Positions 51,332 through 59,629 of a stretch of 64,000 bases of DNA are shown piece after piece (within the stretch, counting starts at the first letter, position 1; each line of letters opens with the position of its first letter). Under the pieces are notes generated by a model. The model was given only the letters and a program-made list of their open reading frames with translations. It was not told the origin of the DNA and searched no databases. Origin of the DNA: Winogradskyella wandonensis. GTDB taxonomy: Bacteria > Bacteroidota > Bacteroidia > Flavobacteriales > Flavobacteriaceae. The position numbers and the translations under genes were made by a program. The DNA is taken from contig NZ_SMGI01000002.1 of assembly GCF_004346845.1 (NCBI RefSeq), positions 682,001 through 746,000 of the forward strand, written 5' to 3'.

Positions 51332-51430
51332 CAAATGTAAGAAAGTAATAGATAATTAAATAGCTGAAATAAGTTGTGCGTTAATATCTAACACAGTCTA
51401 AAATTTAAATAAATCTATAAAAATTATCTT

Positions 51431-51533
51431 GTCATCTGTCACATCGAGCGTAGTCGAGATGTCTTAGAAAACTAAATAATTTAGATTTAGCTGCGCTGAA
51501 CCTAACGGTTTCTCGACTACGCTCGAAATGACA
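51431..51533. repeat. Dispersed hairpin repeat with a 50-base insert
   Basis: CGAGCGTAGTCGAGA (left arm) and TCTCGACTACGCTCG (right arm) are perfect inverted copies, bounded by TGTCACAT and AATGACA; about 50 bases lie between the arms. The left arm with flank is nearly identical to the minus-strand reading of 44472-44532. Confidence 0.8.
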
Positions 51534-51564
51534 GTAGATTATATCAGCAAATAATTAGTAACAG

Positions 51565-52236
51565 TTACATTCGTTTTACACGACCGCCAAGAACTGTTTT
51601 TTGGTCTATTTCTTTTGGATTTCCGTAAATGTAAACGTCGCCGCCAGCTCTAACCCTTACTTCTACAAATTCTGAAGCATTTACACTAGCTTCACCTGCG
51701 GCATTTATAGAGACCTCTGTGTTTTCGGTTTTGAAATTTTCACCATTAAAAATTCCGCCTGTATAAATAGAAATATCTTGATTTTTAGATTCGCCGGTGA
51801 GTGTAATTTCTCCACCCGTGACTGACCTAATATCCGTATAAGAGGCCTTTACTTTAGCGGTAATTTTTCCGCCTTCTTGAGCTCTTAATTTAATTTCGAA
51901 CTGGTCTATTGTACTTTCTACATTAATATCTGCGCCTTCGTTTGCATCAATAATATCAACAGATGTGTAGTGCAACATTACATTAGTACGATTTCCGTCG
52001 TAAGATTCTTCTAGCTCCATACGGATTTTTAGTTTTCCGTTTTTATTGATAACCTCTACATTTCTTCGATTTGCACCTTCTATTACAACTTTATTTTCGC
52101 TAGACTTAATCATAGTAACATTGATTAAATCAAAAACTTTAACTTCTTTAAACTCGCCTATCTGTTTTACAATAGGACTCTGAGCAGATACTAAAGCAGA
52201 TAAACTTAAGGTTAAAGCAATGATGGCATTTTTCAT
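51565..52236 (-). CDS. Head-GIN domain (DUF2807) secreted protein
   Basis: It starts with a signal peptide (MKNAIIALTLSLSALVSAQ) and continues as a repetitive beta-rich chain with many short strands ending in Gly/Asn, the putative beta-solenoid of DUF2807; residues such as GEFKEVKVFDLINV and SINAAGEASVNASEF show the pattern. Function is unknown; a surface or adhesion role has been suggested for relatives. An ATG three codons further upstream (52245) is also possible. It ends 31 bases from the repeat at 51431-51533. Confidence 0.85.
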   Translation of the reverse strand: MKNAIIALTLSLSALVSAQSPIVKQIGEFKEVKVFDLINVTMIKSSENKVVIEGANRRNVEVINKNGKLKIRMELEESYDGNRTNVMLHYTSVDIIDANEGADINVESTIDQFEIKLRAQEGGKITAKVKASYTDIRSVTGGEITLTGESKNQDISIYTGGIFNGENFKTENTEVSINAAGEASVNASEFVEVRVRAGGDVYIYGNPKEIDQKTVLGGRVKRM

Positions 52237-52306
52237 AGATAACATATTAAAAGATTAATTGTACTATAACAAAGACCATGCAAAACTTTATTTGTTACAG
52301 TTTTAA

Positions 52307-52543
52307 TTATTTTACAATAAAAATACGCTTACTAAAAATAAATTTTAGCTGAATTTCTTTCCCAGATTGTTTAGTAACTATTGTTTTTCTAGATGATAAA
52401 GCTGCTGCTAATGCCGCTGAAAAGAAACTAGTAATAAGTTGGTTTTCGAAATTAAAAATCAAACCAAGAATAATCTTGAAAACAAAAAATATCACTAAAA
52501 AAGAAAAGAAATAAATAAGATTTGCTTTTAGATTTGCTGACAT
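52307..52543 (-). CDS. Small membrane protein
   Basis: This 78-residue protein has a clear membrane helix at about 9-30 and a second weaker one near 38-55, then a basic tail. I do not recognise a family. It lies two bases after the YbjQ-like gene and is probably co-transcribed with it. Confidence 0.65.
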   Translation of the reverse strand: MSANLKANLIYFFSFLVIFFVFKIILGLIFNFENQLITSFFSAALAAALSSRKTIVTKQSGKEIQLKFIFSKRIFIVK

Positions 52544-52545
52544 AA

Positions 52546-52845
52546 CTAAACCAAAATTTTTACTGCTGTACCTGTTACGGATACCATAGGATAGTTTGTT
52601 GTTGTTAATTCTATTTCTATTTTAATACCTACAATAGCATTAGCGCCTAATGCTTTTGCATTATTAGTTAAGGCTTGAAACGCGCGCTCTTTAACTTTAT
52701 CTACACTGTCTTGAATTTTTTTATAGTATTTACTTTGACTAAAACCTACAGATAAAGTCTCGTCATTGATAGCAACGCCAGTAACAATACCAAGATAGTC
52801 TGCTATTTTAAAACCTTCTATGGAGTTGGTTGTTGTTAATATCAT
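52546..52845 (-). CDS. YbjQ/DUF74 heavy-metal-binding domain protein
   Basis: It is a 99-residue protein with the segments TTTNSIEGFKIADYLGIVTG and ALGANAIVGIKIEIE, the marks of the YbjQ family. These form pentameric rings; the role is unknown. It overlaps the upstream zinc-ribbon gene by four bases and is followed by a small membrane protein. Confidence 0.87.
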   Translation of the reverse strand: MILTTTNSIEGFKIADYLGIVTGVAINDETLSVGFSQSKYYKKIQDSVDKVKERAFQALTNNAKALGANAIVGIKIEIELTTTNYPMVSVTGTAVKILV

Positions 52846-53093
52846 AATGTTTTATTTTTTAGATAAGCTTGCCACAACTCTTGTGGATTATTAATGGATA
52901 AATCTACTTTACCACAAGACCCACATATTTGAGCTTTTAAAGTACCTTTTTCAAATTTATTAAAAAAGGCTCTATTTGTTGTTTTTATCTCAACCGATAA
53001 ATCATTTTTCATTTGAGATTCACCTAAATCTACAATGCGCATATCATGCATTATTTTTGAAGAACCACAAGCACTACAGATATCTGTTTTCAT
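52842..53093 (-). CDS. Small protein with a split zinc ribbon
   Basis: The 83-residue protein has two CxxC pairs, CSACGSSKI near the start and CGSCGKVDL near residue 58, that likely bind one zinc ion, with a variable polar stretch between. I do not recognise a specific family; it resembles small ribbon proteins that recruit other partners. It lies 63 bases after rnr and overlaps the YbjQ-like gene by four bases, so it heads that small operon. Confidence 0.75.
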   Translation of the reverse strand: MKTDICSACGSSKIMHDMRIVDLGESQMKNDLSVEIKTTNRAFFNKFEKGTLKAQICGSCGKVDLSINNPQELWQAYLKNKTL

Positions 53094-53156
53094 GTATCAA
53101 AAAATAGTTTCGTTTTTAAATAAGTAAAAGATTCTTACTATTTGTTACACAAATAG

Positions 53157-55391
53157 CTATGCTTCCGGTTTTCCTATTAAGTAAAAATCCAAATGCTTTT
53201 TTACAAGGTCTGTATTCTTAACTTTTACAATAACCTCGTCTCCAAGCTGATACATAGTATCCGTCTTTTTACCAACCATAGCATAGTGATCTTGATCAAA
53301 GTAGTAATGGTCATCTTTCATGTCTCTTACGCTTACCATACCTTCGCATTTATTGGATATAATTTCTACATAAATACCCCAATCGGTTACACCAGAAATT
53401 ACACCTAAAAATTCTTCGTCTTGATGATCTTGCATAAAACGAATTTGCATGTATTTAATAGAATCGCGCTCTGCTTTTGTCGCTAAATATTCCATATTAC
53501 TGCTATGCTTACATTTTTCCTCGTAAACCTCTTCGTTAGCTGATTTATCACCATCTAAATAATGTTGTAGTAAACGATGTGCCATAACATCAGGGTAGCG
53601 ACGAATAGGTGATGTAAAGTGACTATAATAATCGAATGCTAAACCATAATGCCCAATATTATGTGTCGTATATTCCGCCTTAGACATGGTGCGGATAGTT
53701 AATGTATCTACTAGATTTTGCTCTTTTTTCCCCACGACATCTTTAAGAAGATTATTAAGTGAAGATGCTACAGAGTTTTTATCTTTAAAATTAAGTTTAT
53801 GACCAAAGCGACTTACTACATTTTGAAGTTGTGCTAGTTTAGATTCATCTGGCTCGTCGTGTACACGATATACAAAGGTCTTTTTTGGTCTCTGTTTTCC
53901 AACGAATTCTGAAACTTTTCGGTTAGCTAATAACATAAACTCTTCTATGAGTTTATTAGCATCGCGACTAGTTTTAAAGAATACGCCTGTTGGATTTGCT
54001 TCTTCGTCCAGATTAAATTTTACTTCAACTTTATCGAACGAAATAGCACCTTCGCGCATACGTTTGGCTCGCATTTTCTTAGCTAGTCTGTCTAAAACTA
54101 AAACGGCTTCAGCAATTTGCGAATCCGTATTATATTCTTTTCCTGTTAAAGAAACTTCAGTTGGAATTGTAGTATTTAACTCAGATGCATTTACTGAGTT
54201 AAGCGTCATTGAAGGGTTATTTTCTATAATAGCTTGCGCTTCTTCGTAAGCAAAACGTGCATCAGAATAAGTGACTGTTCTACCAAACCATTGGTCTTTA
54301 ATTTCAGCTTTATTATTCATTTTAAACACTGCAGAAAAGGTGTACTTTTCTTCATGTGGTCTTAAAGAACATGCGCCATTAGATAAACGTTCTGGTAACA
54401 TTGGTACTACGCGGTCTACTAAATAAATTGAAGTGGCGCGCTCGTAAGCTTCGTCATCTAAAACTGTGTCTGGTTTTACATAATGAGAAACATCTGCAAT
54501 GTGAATTCCGATTTCGTAGTCTCCATTTTCTAAAACTTTAAACGATAAGGCATCATCAAAATCTTTAGCATCTTTTGGGTCAATGGTAAAGGTTAAATCT
54601 TTACGCATATCCCGACGTTTTTTTATTTCGTCTTCCGTAATAGAAATGTCGATGTTATTAGCATATTCTTCTACTTCATGAGGAAACTCGTGTGGTAAAC
54701 CATACTCGGCTAAAATAGCGTGTATCTCTGTACTATGTTCTCCTGGTTTTCCTAAAACTTGAAGCACTTTTCCGTAAGGTGAGTCTGCTTTTTCTGGCCA
54801 ATCTTCTAGAGATACAAGCACTTTATCTCCATCTTCTGCATTGTTAATTTTATTAATGGGTACAAAAATATCTTTGTACATCTTAGTGCTATCCGGAACT
54901 ACAAAAGCAAAATTCTTTTTGTCTTGTATTTGAATTGTACCTACATACTCTGTTCTGGCACGTTTTAATATATTGGTAATTTCTCCTTCTAACTTACCTC
55001 GTTTACGTCGTTTGTAGGCGTAAAATTCTACTTCGTCTCCATCTAAAGCTTTATTAATATTGTTTGAAGCTATAAATACATCATCTTCAAAATCATCTGA
55101 GATTACATAGCCATTTCCTTTGGCTGATAAATCTAAAATACCTGTATAATAATCTGCCGTAACCACAGCTTTAAACTTACCTCTATCGACTTGTTCTATG
55201 TCACCTTTGGTAGCAAGTTTTGCTAAGGTTTTAATGATTTGGTTGCGACTACTTGCGTCGTTTACACCAAGTATAGCACCTATTTGTTTGTAATTAAAGG
55301 ATTTGTTTCGCTCTTTTTTTAAAATACTAAGTATTGTATTTGTAAGGTTAGAAATGCCTTTATTGGATTTCTTTTTTTTCTTTCTTGTCAT
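53157..55391 (-). CDS. rnr: Ribonuclease R
   Basis: This 3'-5' exoribonuclease degrades structured RNA and helps ribosome and RNA quality control. The 744-residue protein has a basic amino end, a winged-helix/cold-shock part (about 20-240), the RNB catalytic domain with TIDPKDAKDFDDALSF near residue 265 (conserved aspartates), the late catalytic segment YSHFTSPIRRYPDVMAHR near 585, and a carboxy-terminal S1 domain with VISGVTDWGIYVEI. The 744 length fits RNase R. Confidence 0.96.
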   Translation of the reverse strand: MTRKKKKKSNKGISNLTNTILSILKKERNKSFNYKQIGAILGVNDASSRNQIIKTLAKLATKGDIEQVDRGKFKAVVTADYYTGILDLSAKGNGYVISDDFEDDVFIASNNINKALDGDEVEFYAYKRRKRGKLEGEITNILKRARTEYVGTIQIQDKKNFAFVVPDSTKMYKDIFVPINKINNAEDGDKVLVSLEDWPEKADSPYGKVLQVLGKPGEHSTEIHAILAEYGLPHEFPHEVEEYANNIDISITEDEIKKRRDMRKDLTFTIDPKDAKDFDDALSFKVLENGDYEIGIHIADVSHYVKPDTVLDDEAYERATSIYLVDRVVPMLPERLSNGACSLRPHEEKYTFSAVFKMNNKAEIKDQWFGRTVTYSDARFAYEEAQAIIENNPSMTLNSVNASELNTTIPTEVSLTGKEYNTDSQIAEAVLVLDRLAKKMRAKRMREGAISFDKVEVKFNLDEEANPTGVFFKTSRDANKLIEEFMLLANRKVSEFVGKQRPKKTFVYRVHDEPDESKLAQLQNVVSRFGHKLNFKDKNSVASSLNNLLKDVVGKKEQNLVDTLTIRTMSKAEYTTHNIGHYGLAFDYYSHFTSPIRRYPDVMAHRLLQHYLDGDKSANEEVYEEKCKHSSNMEYLATKAERDSIKYMQIRFMQDHQDEEFLGVISGVTDWGIYVEIISNKCEGMVSVRDMKDDHYYFDQDHYAMVGKKTDTMYQLGDEVIVKVKNTDLVKKHLDFYLIGKPEA

Positions 55392-55401
55392 TTATAATTT
55401 T

Positions 55402-55434
55402 GTCATTTCATTTTCCTGAAAAGTGTCAGGAATT
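55402..55434. repeat. Dispersed hairpin repeat (TTCCTGA / TCAGGAA)
   Basis: TTCCTGA (55413-55419) pairs with TCAGGAA (55426-55432) across a six-base loop, preceded by TGTCATTTC. It is located 21 bases upstream of rnr and resembles the TTCCTG..CAGGAA class of flavobacterial intergenic repeats. Confidence 0.55.
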
Positions 55435-55534
55435 CTTTCTATAATCCACTTAATATCAGGCGAAGAAATTATATTAAGTTTCTACAAAGCTAAGCTATTA
55501 ATATTTAACAATTGATTTTTAAAGTTAAGAAAAC

Positions 55535-55568
55535 AAAAAAGCACTGTAAAATTTACAGTGCTTTTTAA
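55535..55568 (-). terminator. Terminator of the T9SS repeat protein gene
   Basis: AGCACTGTAAA / TTTACAGTGCT is a perfect 11-bp inverted repeat with a single central base (in RNA the loop would open to a few bases), flanked by an A6 run on the left and a T5 run on the right. On the minus strand it ends with six T residues, 25 bases after the stop of the repeat-protein gene, ahead of rnr. Confidence 0.88.
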
Positions 55569-55586
55569 GATTTTTATAGATTTATA

Positions 55587-57068
55587 CTAATTTACAACCA
55601 CTTTTTTAGCAGACTTCCCTTTATTAGTTTCTACCTCTACAATATAAACACCAGAAGATAAATTATTTGTACTAATTACATTTTGATTCAATGAATACAA
55701 ATACTTTCCATCAATAGTATAAAGATTAACTTGCTTTAAAATAGTATTAGGATTTAAAGTTATTTGCAACTCTTGCAAGTTATTATCTGTAATAATTTTG
55801 TACAAATCTAAATTGAAACTATCACTGCTTAAAACAGCACTTAAATCAAAAACACGGACATGACCTGAATTAGAGCCATTACCATCATTATTAATCGCTC
55901 CAATAGCAACAATTGAACCATCTGAAGATAAAGATACCGAAAAACCACTTAAATCGCTACCAGATTCACCATCTATATCATTGCCTATTTGATTCCAAGT
56001 ACCATTTTGATTTTTATAAATTCTTACATGACCTGAATTAGCTCCATTATCAGAATTATTAATCGCTCCAATAGCAACAATTGAACCATCTGAAGATAAA
56101 CTAACAGCAACACCTGATTGATTAGTTGAATCCTCTCCATCTATATCTTGACCTATTTGTACCCAAACATCGTTTACATTTTCAAAAACACGAACATGGC
56201 CAGAAATGTTTCCATTTCCATCGTTTGATGGAGCACCTATCGCTAAAATAGAACCATCTGAAGATAAACTTACTGAGGATCCAAAACCATCAGCTTCTGC
56301 TTCACCGTCTATATCCTGACCAACTTGTATCCAATTACCTGATTGATTTTCATAAACTCTTACATGACCTGAATCACCTGAATTTCCATCATTAAAAGGA
56401 GCACCAACTGCTACAAATGATCCATTTGATGACAAACTAATAGCATAACCAGATTGATCACCACTAGCTTCTCCATCTATATCTTGACCAACTTGTATCC
56501 AATTACCTGATTGGTTTTCATAAACTCTTACATGACCTGAATCACCTGAATTTCCATCATTAAATCTTGCTCCAATTGCTATCAGGTTTCCATCATTAGA
56601 TAAACTTATAGAATAACCAGATTGATCTAAAATGGCCTCTCCTTCAATATCAACTCCTATTTGTATCCAATTATTAGAAATAAACTCAAAGACACGAACA
56701 TGACCTATATTTGATGATGGACTACCATTACCATCATTAAATTGAGCACTTATAGCTAATACTTGTCCATTTGCTGAAATGCTAACAGATTGACCAAAAT
56801 TATCTCCTACATTTTCTCCATCTATATCTTGACCAATTTGTAACCAATTACCTGATTCATTTTGATAAACGCGAACATGTCCTGAATTTAATCCGTTACC
56901 TCCGTTATTTCTTGCTCCAATAGCAAGAATAGAACCATCAGCAGATAAACTAATTGAATAACCTGATTTATCATTTGCAGCTTCGCCTTCAATATCTTGA
57001 CCTATTTGTGTTTGGCTAAACAAACATGTTGTAAATATTAGAGATATTAGTAGTATAATTCTTTTCAT
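55587..57068 (-). CDS. Secreted seven-repeat (beta-propeller-like) protein with T9SS sorting domain
   Basis: A 493-residue protein with a signal peptide (about 1-18) is followed by seven repeats of about 56 residues (roughly 22-405). Each repeat holds an S-G-x-S-x-S-L-S-x-D-G-S strand pattern, then A-I-G-A, a D-G-N turn and S-G-H-V-R-V-Y, which looks like the FG-GAP/integrin-alpha blade; seven copies would make a closed propeller. The last 75 residues are a type A sorting domain with NNLSSGVYIVEVETNKGKSA and a lysine-rich end, directing export and surface attachment through the type IX system. Ligand unknown. Confidence 0.88.
   Translation of the reverse strand: MKRIILLISLIFTTCLFSQTQIGQDIEGEAANDKSGYSISLSADGSILAIGARNNGGNGLNSGHVRVYQNESGNWLQIGQDIDGENVGDNFGQSVSISANGQVLAISAQFNDGNGSPSSNIGHVRVFEFISNNWIQIGVDIEGEAILDQSGYSISLSNDGNLIAIGARFNDGNSGDSGHVRVYENQSGNWIQVGQDIDGEASGDQSGYAISLSSNGSFVAVGAPFNDGNSGDSGHVRVYENQSGNWIQVGQDIDGEAEADGFGSSVSLSSDGSILAIGAPSNDGNGNISGHVRVFENVNDVWVQIGQDIDGEDSTNQSGVAVSLSSDGSIVAIGAINNSDNGANSGHVRIYKNQNGTWNQIGNDIDGESGSDLSGFSVSLSSDGSIVAIGAINNDGNGSNSGHVRVFDLSAVLSSDSFNLDLYKIITDNNLQELQITLNPNTILKQVNLYTIDGKYLYSLNQNVISTNNLSSGVYIVEVETNKGKSAKKVVVN
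55845..57005. repeat. Tandem 168-base coding repeats
   Basis: Seven in-frame repeats underlie the propeller-like protein. Copies at about 56325 and 56493 share a stretch of about 70 bases with only one difference and are exactly 168 bases apart, so those two copies arose or were homogenised recently; the outer copies have diverged more. Confidence 0.8.
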
Positions 57069-57587
57069 AACTTAATCTTTGAATAATTTCCTTCAAAAAT
57101 AACTAATAATTAAAAAATTATTTACTTATCAACATATATACATATAAAACATTTTTTCTTTTTTAAAATTTAAAATAAAAATGATGGTTATTATAGTTTG
57201 TTAATAGCGGTATAACTTTTTATAGTGTTAGTTGTAAAAATGACTTACTGTTTTCTATTAACAAGTTATAAGCTAATTAAAGACTTAGAATTCAGTACTT
57301 TTTGATTTACTATTCACAAGTGTTAATAACCTATACTAACGTATTATTTTTAATAATTCTTTTAAAATCTTATGTTGGTAGATACTCTTTTTCGTCTGAT
57401 AACTCATCTAAAATTAAAGGCTAACTTTTTTGGTTATCTAAAACCAATTCTGGTTTGTAATTTTTATTGAGAAAATAAAATTTTACTTCTAAATACTTGT
57501 CAACACTTATTAACAAGTAATGAATACGCATATCAACCAATTTGAAATAATTGTAACTTTGACCAAAGTATAACACAACACAAGAAT
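57069..57587. other. 519-base AT-rich intergenic region between divergent genes
   Basis: No coding frame with codon-like composition was found. It separates the minus-strand T9SS gene from rpiB. A TATTTTTG box (57101-57094, minus strand) may serve the former. Small inverted repeats occur, such as AACCA / TGGTT near 57443 and ACTTGT / ACAAGT near 57496. Nothing else is recognised. Confidence 0.6.
57554..57561 (+). promoter_or_regulatory. -7 box of rpiB
   Basis: TAACTTTG lies 26 bases ahead of the rpiB ATG and matches the TAnnTTTG consensus. A TTG at the right spacing was not seen. Confidence 0.5.
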
Positions 57588-58022
57588 ATGAAAATCTCGA
57601 TAGGTAATGACCACGCAGGTCCGGATTACAAACAAGCTATTGTAAAACATCTCCAAACTAAAGGAATTACTGTAACTAATTATGGTACAGATTCTTTTGA
57701 TAGCGTAGATTATCCAGATTTTGTGCATCCTGTAGCTAAAGATGTTAATGAAGCAAAAGTAGATTTTGGTATTCTTATTTGTGGTTCGGCTAATGGTGTG
57801 GCTATGACAGCTAATAAATATCCAAACGTACGCGCTGGTATTTGTTGGATGAATGAAATTACAGAGTTGACACGCCAACATAACAACGCTAATATAATTT
57901 GTATTCCTGCACGTTATACCGCTATACCGCAAGCTATAAAGATGGTTGATACATTTTTAAATACTGCTTTTGAAGGTGGTCGTCATCAAAATCGTGTAGA
58001 TAAAATACCAATGAGCTGTTAA
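57588..58022 (+). CDS. rpiB: Ribose-5-phosphate isomerase B
   Basis: It interconverts ribose-5-phosphate and ribulose-5-phosphate (or an allose/galactose analogue). The 144-residue protein has the RpiB/LacA opening ISIGNDHAGPDYKQAI, the central CGSANGVAMTANKYPNVRA containing the catalytic cysteine and the anion hole, and NIICIPARYTA. One base separates its stop from the CDF gene's start, so the two are co-transcribed. Confidence 0.94.
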   Translation: MKISIGNDHAGPDYKQAIVKHLQTKGITVTNYGTDSFDSVDYPDFVHPVAKDVNEAKVDFGILICGSANGVAMTANKYPNVRAGICWMNEITELTRQHNNANIICIPARYTAIPQAIKMVDTFLNTAFEGGRHQNRVDKIPMSC

Positions 58023-58023
58023 A

Positions 58024-58941
58024 ATGGGGCACGGTCATTCTCATCAGCATTCCCATAGTCATAAAGATATAAATGGCCGCAATCTTTTAATTTCTATCGT
58101 ATTAAATATTGCTATTACTACAGCTCAAGTTATTGGAGGTATCGTTTCTGGTAGCTTAGCTCTATTAAGTGATGCATTACATAATTTTAGTGATGTTATT
58201 TCTTTAGTGATAAGTTACATTGCAAATAAACTTGTAAAACAAAAAGCCTCTTTAGAACGGACTTTTGGATACAAGCGTGCCGAAATTTTAGCAGCTTTTA
58301 TTAATGCTTCTACTTTGGTTATTGTTGCTATATTACTGATTTTTGAGGCAATAAAACGATTTCAAAATCCTCAGGATATAAAATCTAATCTTGTTATTTG
58401 GTTATCGATGATTGCAATATTAGGTAATGGCCTAAGTGTATTGTTACTTAAAAAAAGTGCCGATGATAATATGAATCTTAAAAGTGCTTACTTACACTTA
58501 TTAACAGATATGATGGCAAGTGTAGCAGTACTTATCGGTGGACTTTTAATGAAGTATTATCAAGTGTATTGGGTAGATAGTGCTTTAACTCTAGCTATAG
58601 CTATATATCTTATTATTATGGGTTGGGATTTGCTTAAAAATTCTACTAAAGTTTTAATGTTATTTACTCCAGAAGATGTACCAATAGATGCTATTATTAA
58701 AGATGTTCAAACGATTGAATCTATAAAAAATGTACATCATGTACATGTTTGGCAGTTAAATGAAGATGAAATACACTTAGAAGCTCATCTAGACTTCTAT
58801 AAAGATATTTCACTTTCAGAATTTGATACCATTCTTCAGAAGGTTGAAGAACTTTTACTACATAAATATAATATTAATCATATCAACATTCAGCCAGAAT
58901 ACGGTAAGCCTGATAATAAAGAAATCATAGTACAAGATTAA
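58024..58941 (+). CDS. Cation diffusion facilitator (zinc transporter)
   Basis: It is predicted to export Zn2+ or a similar divalent ion by proton exchange at the inner membrane. The 305-residue protein begins with a histidine-rich tail, GHGHSHQHSHSH, then six membrane helices with the two metal-binding motifs LLSDALHNFSD and LHLLTDMMAS (HxxxD each), and a cytoplasmic carboxy domain containing VHHVHVWQLNEDE. ZitB/CzcD-type proteins match this. Its operon partner is rpiB. Confidence 0.93.
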   Translation: MGHGHSHQHSHSHKDINGRNLLISIVLNIAITTAQVIGGIVSGSLALLSDALHNFSDVISLVISYIANKLVKQKASLERTFGYKRAEILAAFINASTLVIVAILLIFEAIKRFQNPQDIKSNLVIWLSMIAILGNGLSVLLLKKSADDNMNLKSAYLHLLTDMMASVAVLIGGLLMKYYQVYWVDSALTLAIAIYLIIMGWDLLKNSTKVLMLFTPEDVPIDAIIKDVQTIESIKNVHHVHVWQLNEDEIHLEAHLDFYKDISLSEFDTILQKVEELLLHKYNINHINIQPEYGKPDNKEIIVQD

Positions 58942-59053
58942 AATTCTTACAAATTTTGTTCACTTATAATAGAAATTGTGTATTTCGTAATATTTTTTTG
59001 GTGTAAAACACTGATAGGCATATATTTAATCTCTATTAAAAAAATTTCAATCA

Positions 59054-59121
59054 GTATAATTTATTGGGGGATCAATTATACTTATATAAACCTTAAGTTC
59101 AATAGCGACTTAAGGTTTTTT
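59054..59121 (+). ncRNA. Candidate structured small RNA or leader ending in a terminator
   Basis: Two stem-loops stand in an otherwise empty gap. GTATAATT (59054-59061) pairs perfectly with AATTATAC (59074-59081) and exposes a loop with five consecutive G; then AACCTTAAGT (59089-59098) pairs perfectly with ACTTAAGGTT (59108-59117) and is followed by T residues (59115-59121), a good intrinsic terminator. It lies 113 bases after the CDF stop and 64 bases before the GNAT gene. No promoter is clear. It may be an independent sRNA, a 3' UTR of the CDF operon, or an attenuator. Confidence 0.45.
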
Positions 59122-59185
59122 ATTTGAAGTAATTAATATCTATTAACTAGCTTTATGCTTATTTTAAAATTTAGAAACAAGGTTA

Positions 59186-59629
59186 ATGTTACAAATTAAA
59201 ATCAAACACTTTATAGACCTTAACACCAAAGAATTATATGATGTTTTACAATTACGAAGTGAAGTCTTTGTTGTAGAGCAAGACTGTGTCTACCAAGATT
59301 TAGATGGAAAAGACCAAGAAGCAATACATGTGTTAGGATATGAAAACCAACAGCTAGTTGCTTATACCAGATTATTCGATGCGGGTTTTTATTTTAATGA
59401 AGCTAGTATAGGTAGAGTTGTTGTAGCTAAAGATAAACGCCAAAATAACTACGGTTATGATATTATGAATGCATCTATCAAAGCAATTTCTAAATATTAC
59501 GATACAGATAAAATAACAATATCAGCACAGACCTATTTAAAGCGATTTTATAATAATCTTGGTTTTAAAGCAACCGGAGACGAATATCTTGAAGACGGTA
59601 TCCCTCATATAAAAATGCAACTAAATTAA
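59186..59629 (+). CDS. GNAT family N-acetyltransferase (ElaA-like)
   Basis: This 147-residue acetyltransferase has the acetyl-CoA binding region IGRVVVAKDKRQNNYGYDIM near residue 74 and a late KITISAQTYLKRFYNNLGF segment typical of ElaA, with the early EVFVVEQDCVYQDLDGKD box. Its substrate is unknown. The start was chosen at the ATG after AAACAAGGTTA; the stop shares TTAA with the convergent S41 peptidase stop. Confidence 0.9.
   Translation: MLQIKIKHFIDLNTKELYDVLQLRSEVFVVEQDCVYQDLDGKDQEAIHVLGYENQQLVAYTRLFDAGFYFNEASIGRVVVAKDKRQNNYGYDIMNASIKAISKYYDTDKITISAQTYLKRFYNNLGFKATGDEYLEDGIPHIKMQLN

Noticed and set aside
55845-57005. CRISPR-like regular repeats
   Set aside because: Repeats are 168 bases, in frame and encode protein blades; no unique spacers and no cas genes.
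57510-57932. 140-codon open frame opposite rpiB
   Set aside because: Lies antisense to a clear rpiB gene, has unusual composition (many Cys, Ile, Tyr, His) and no promoter; a shadow frame.
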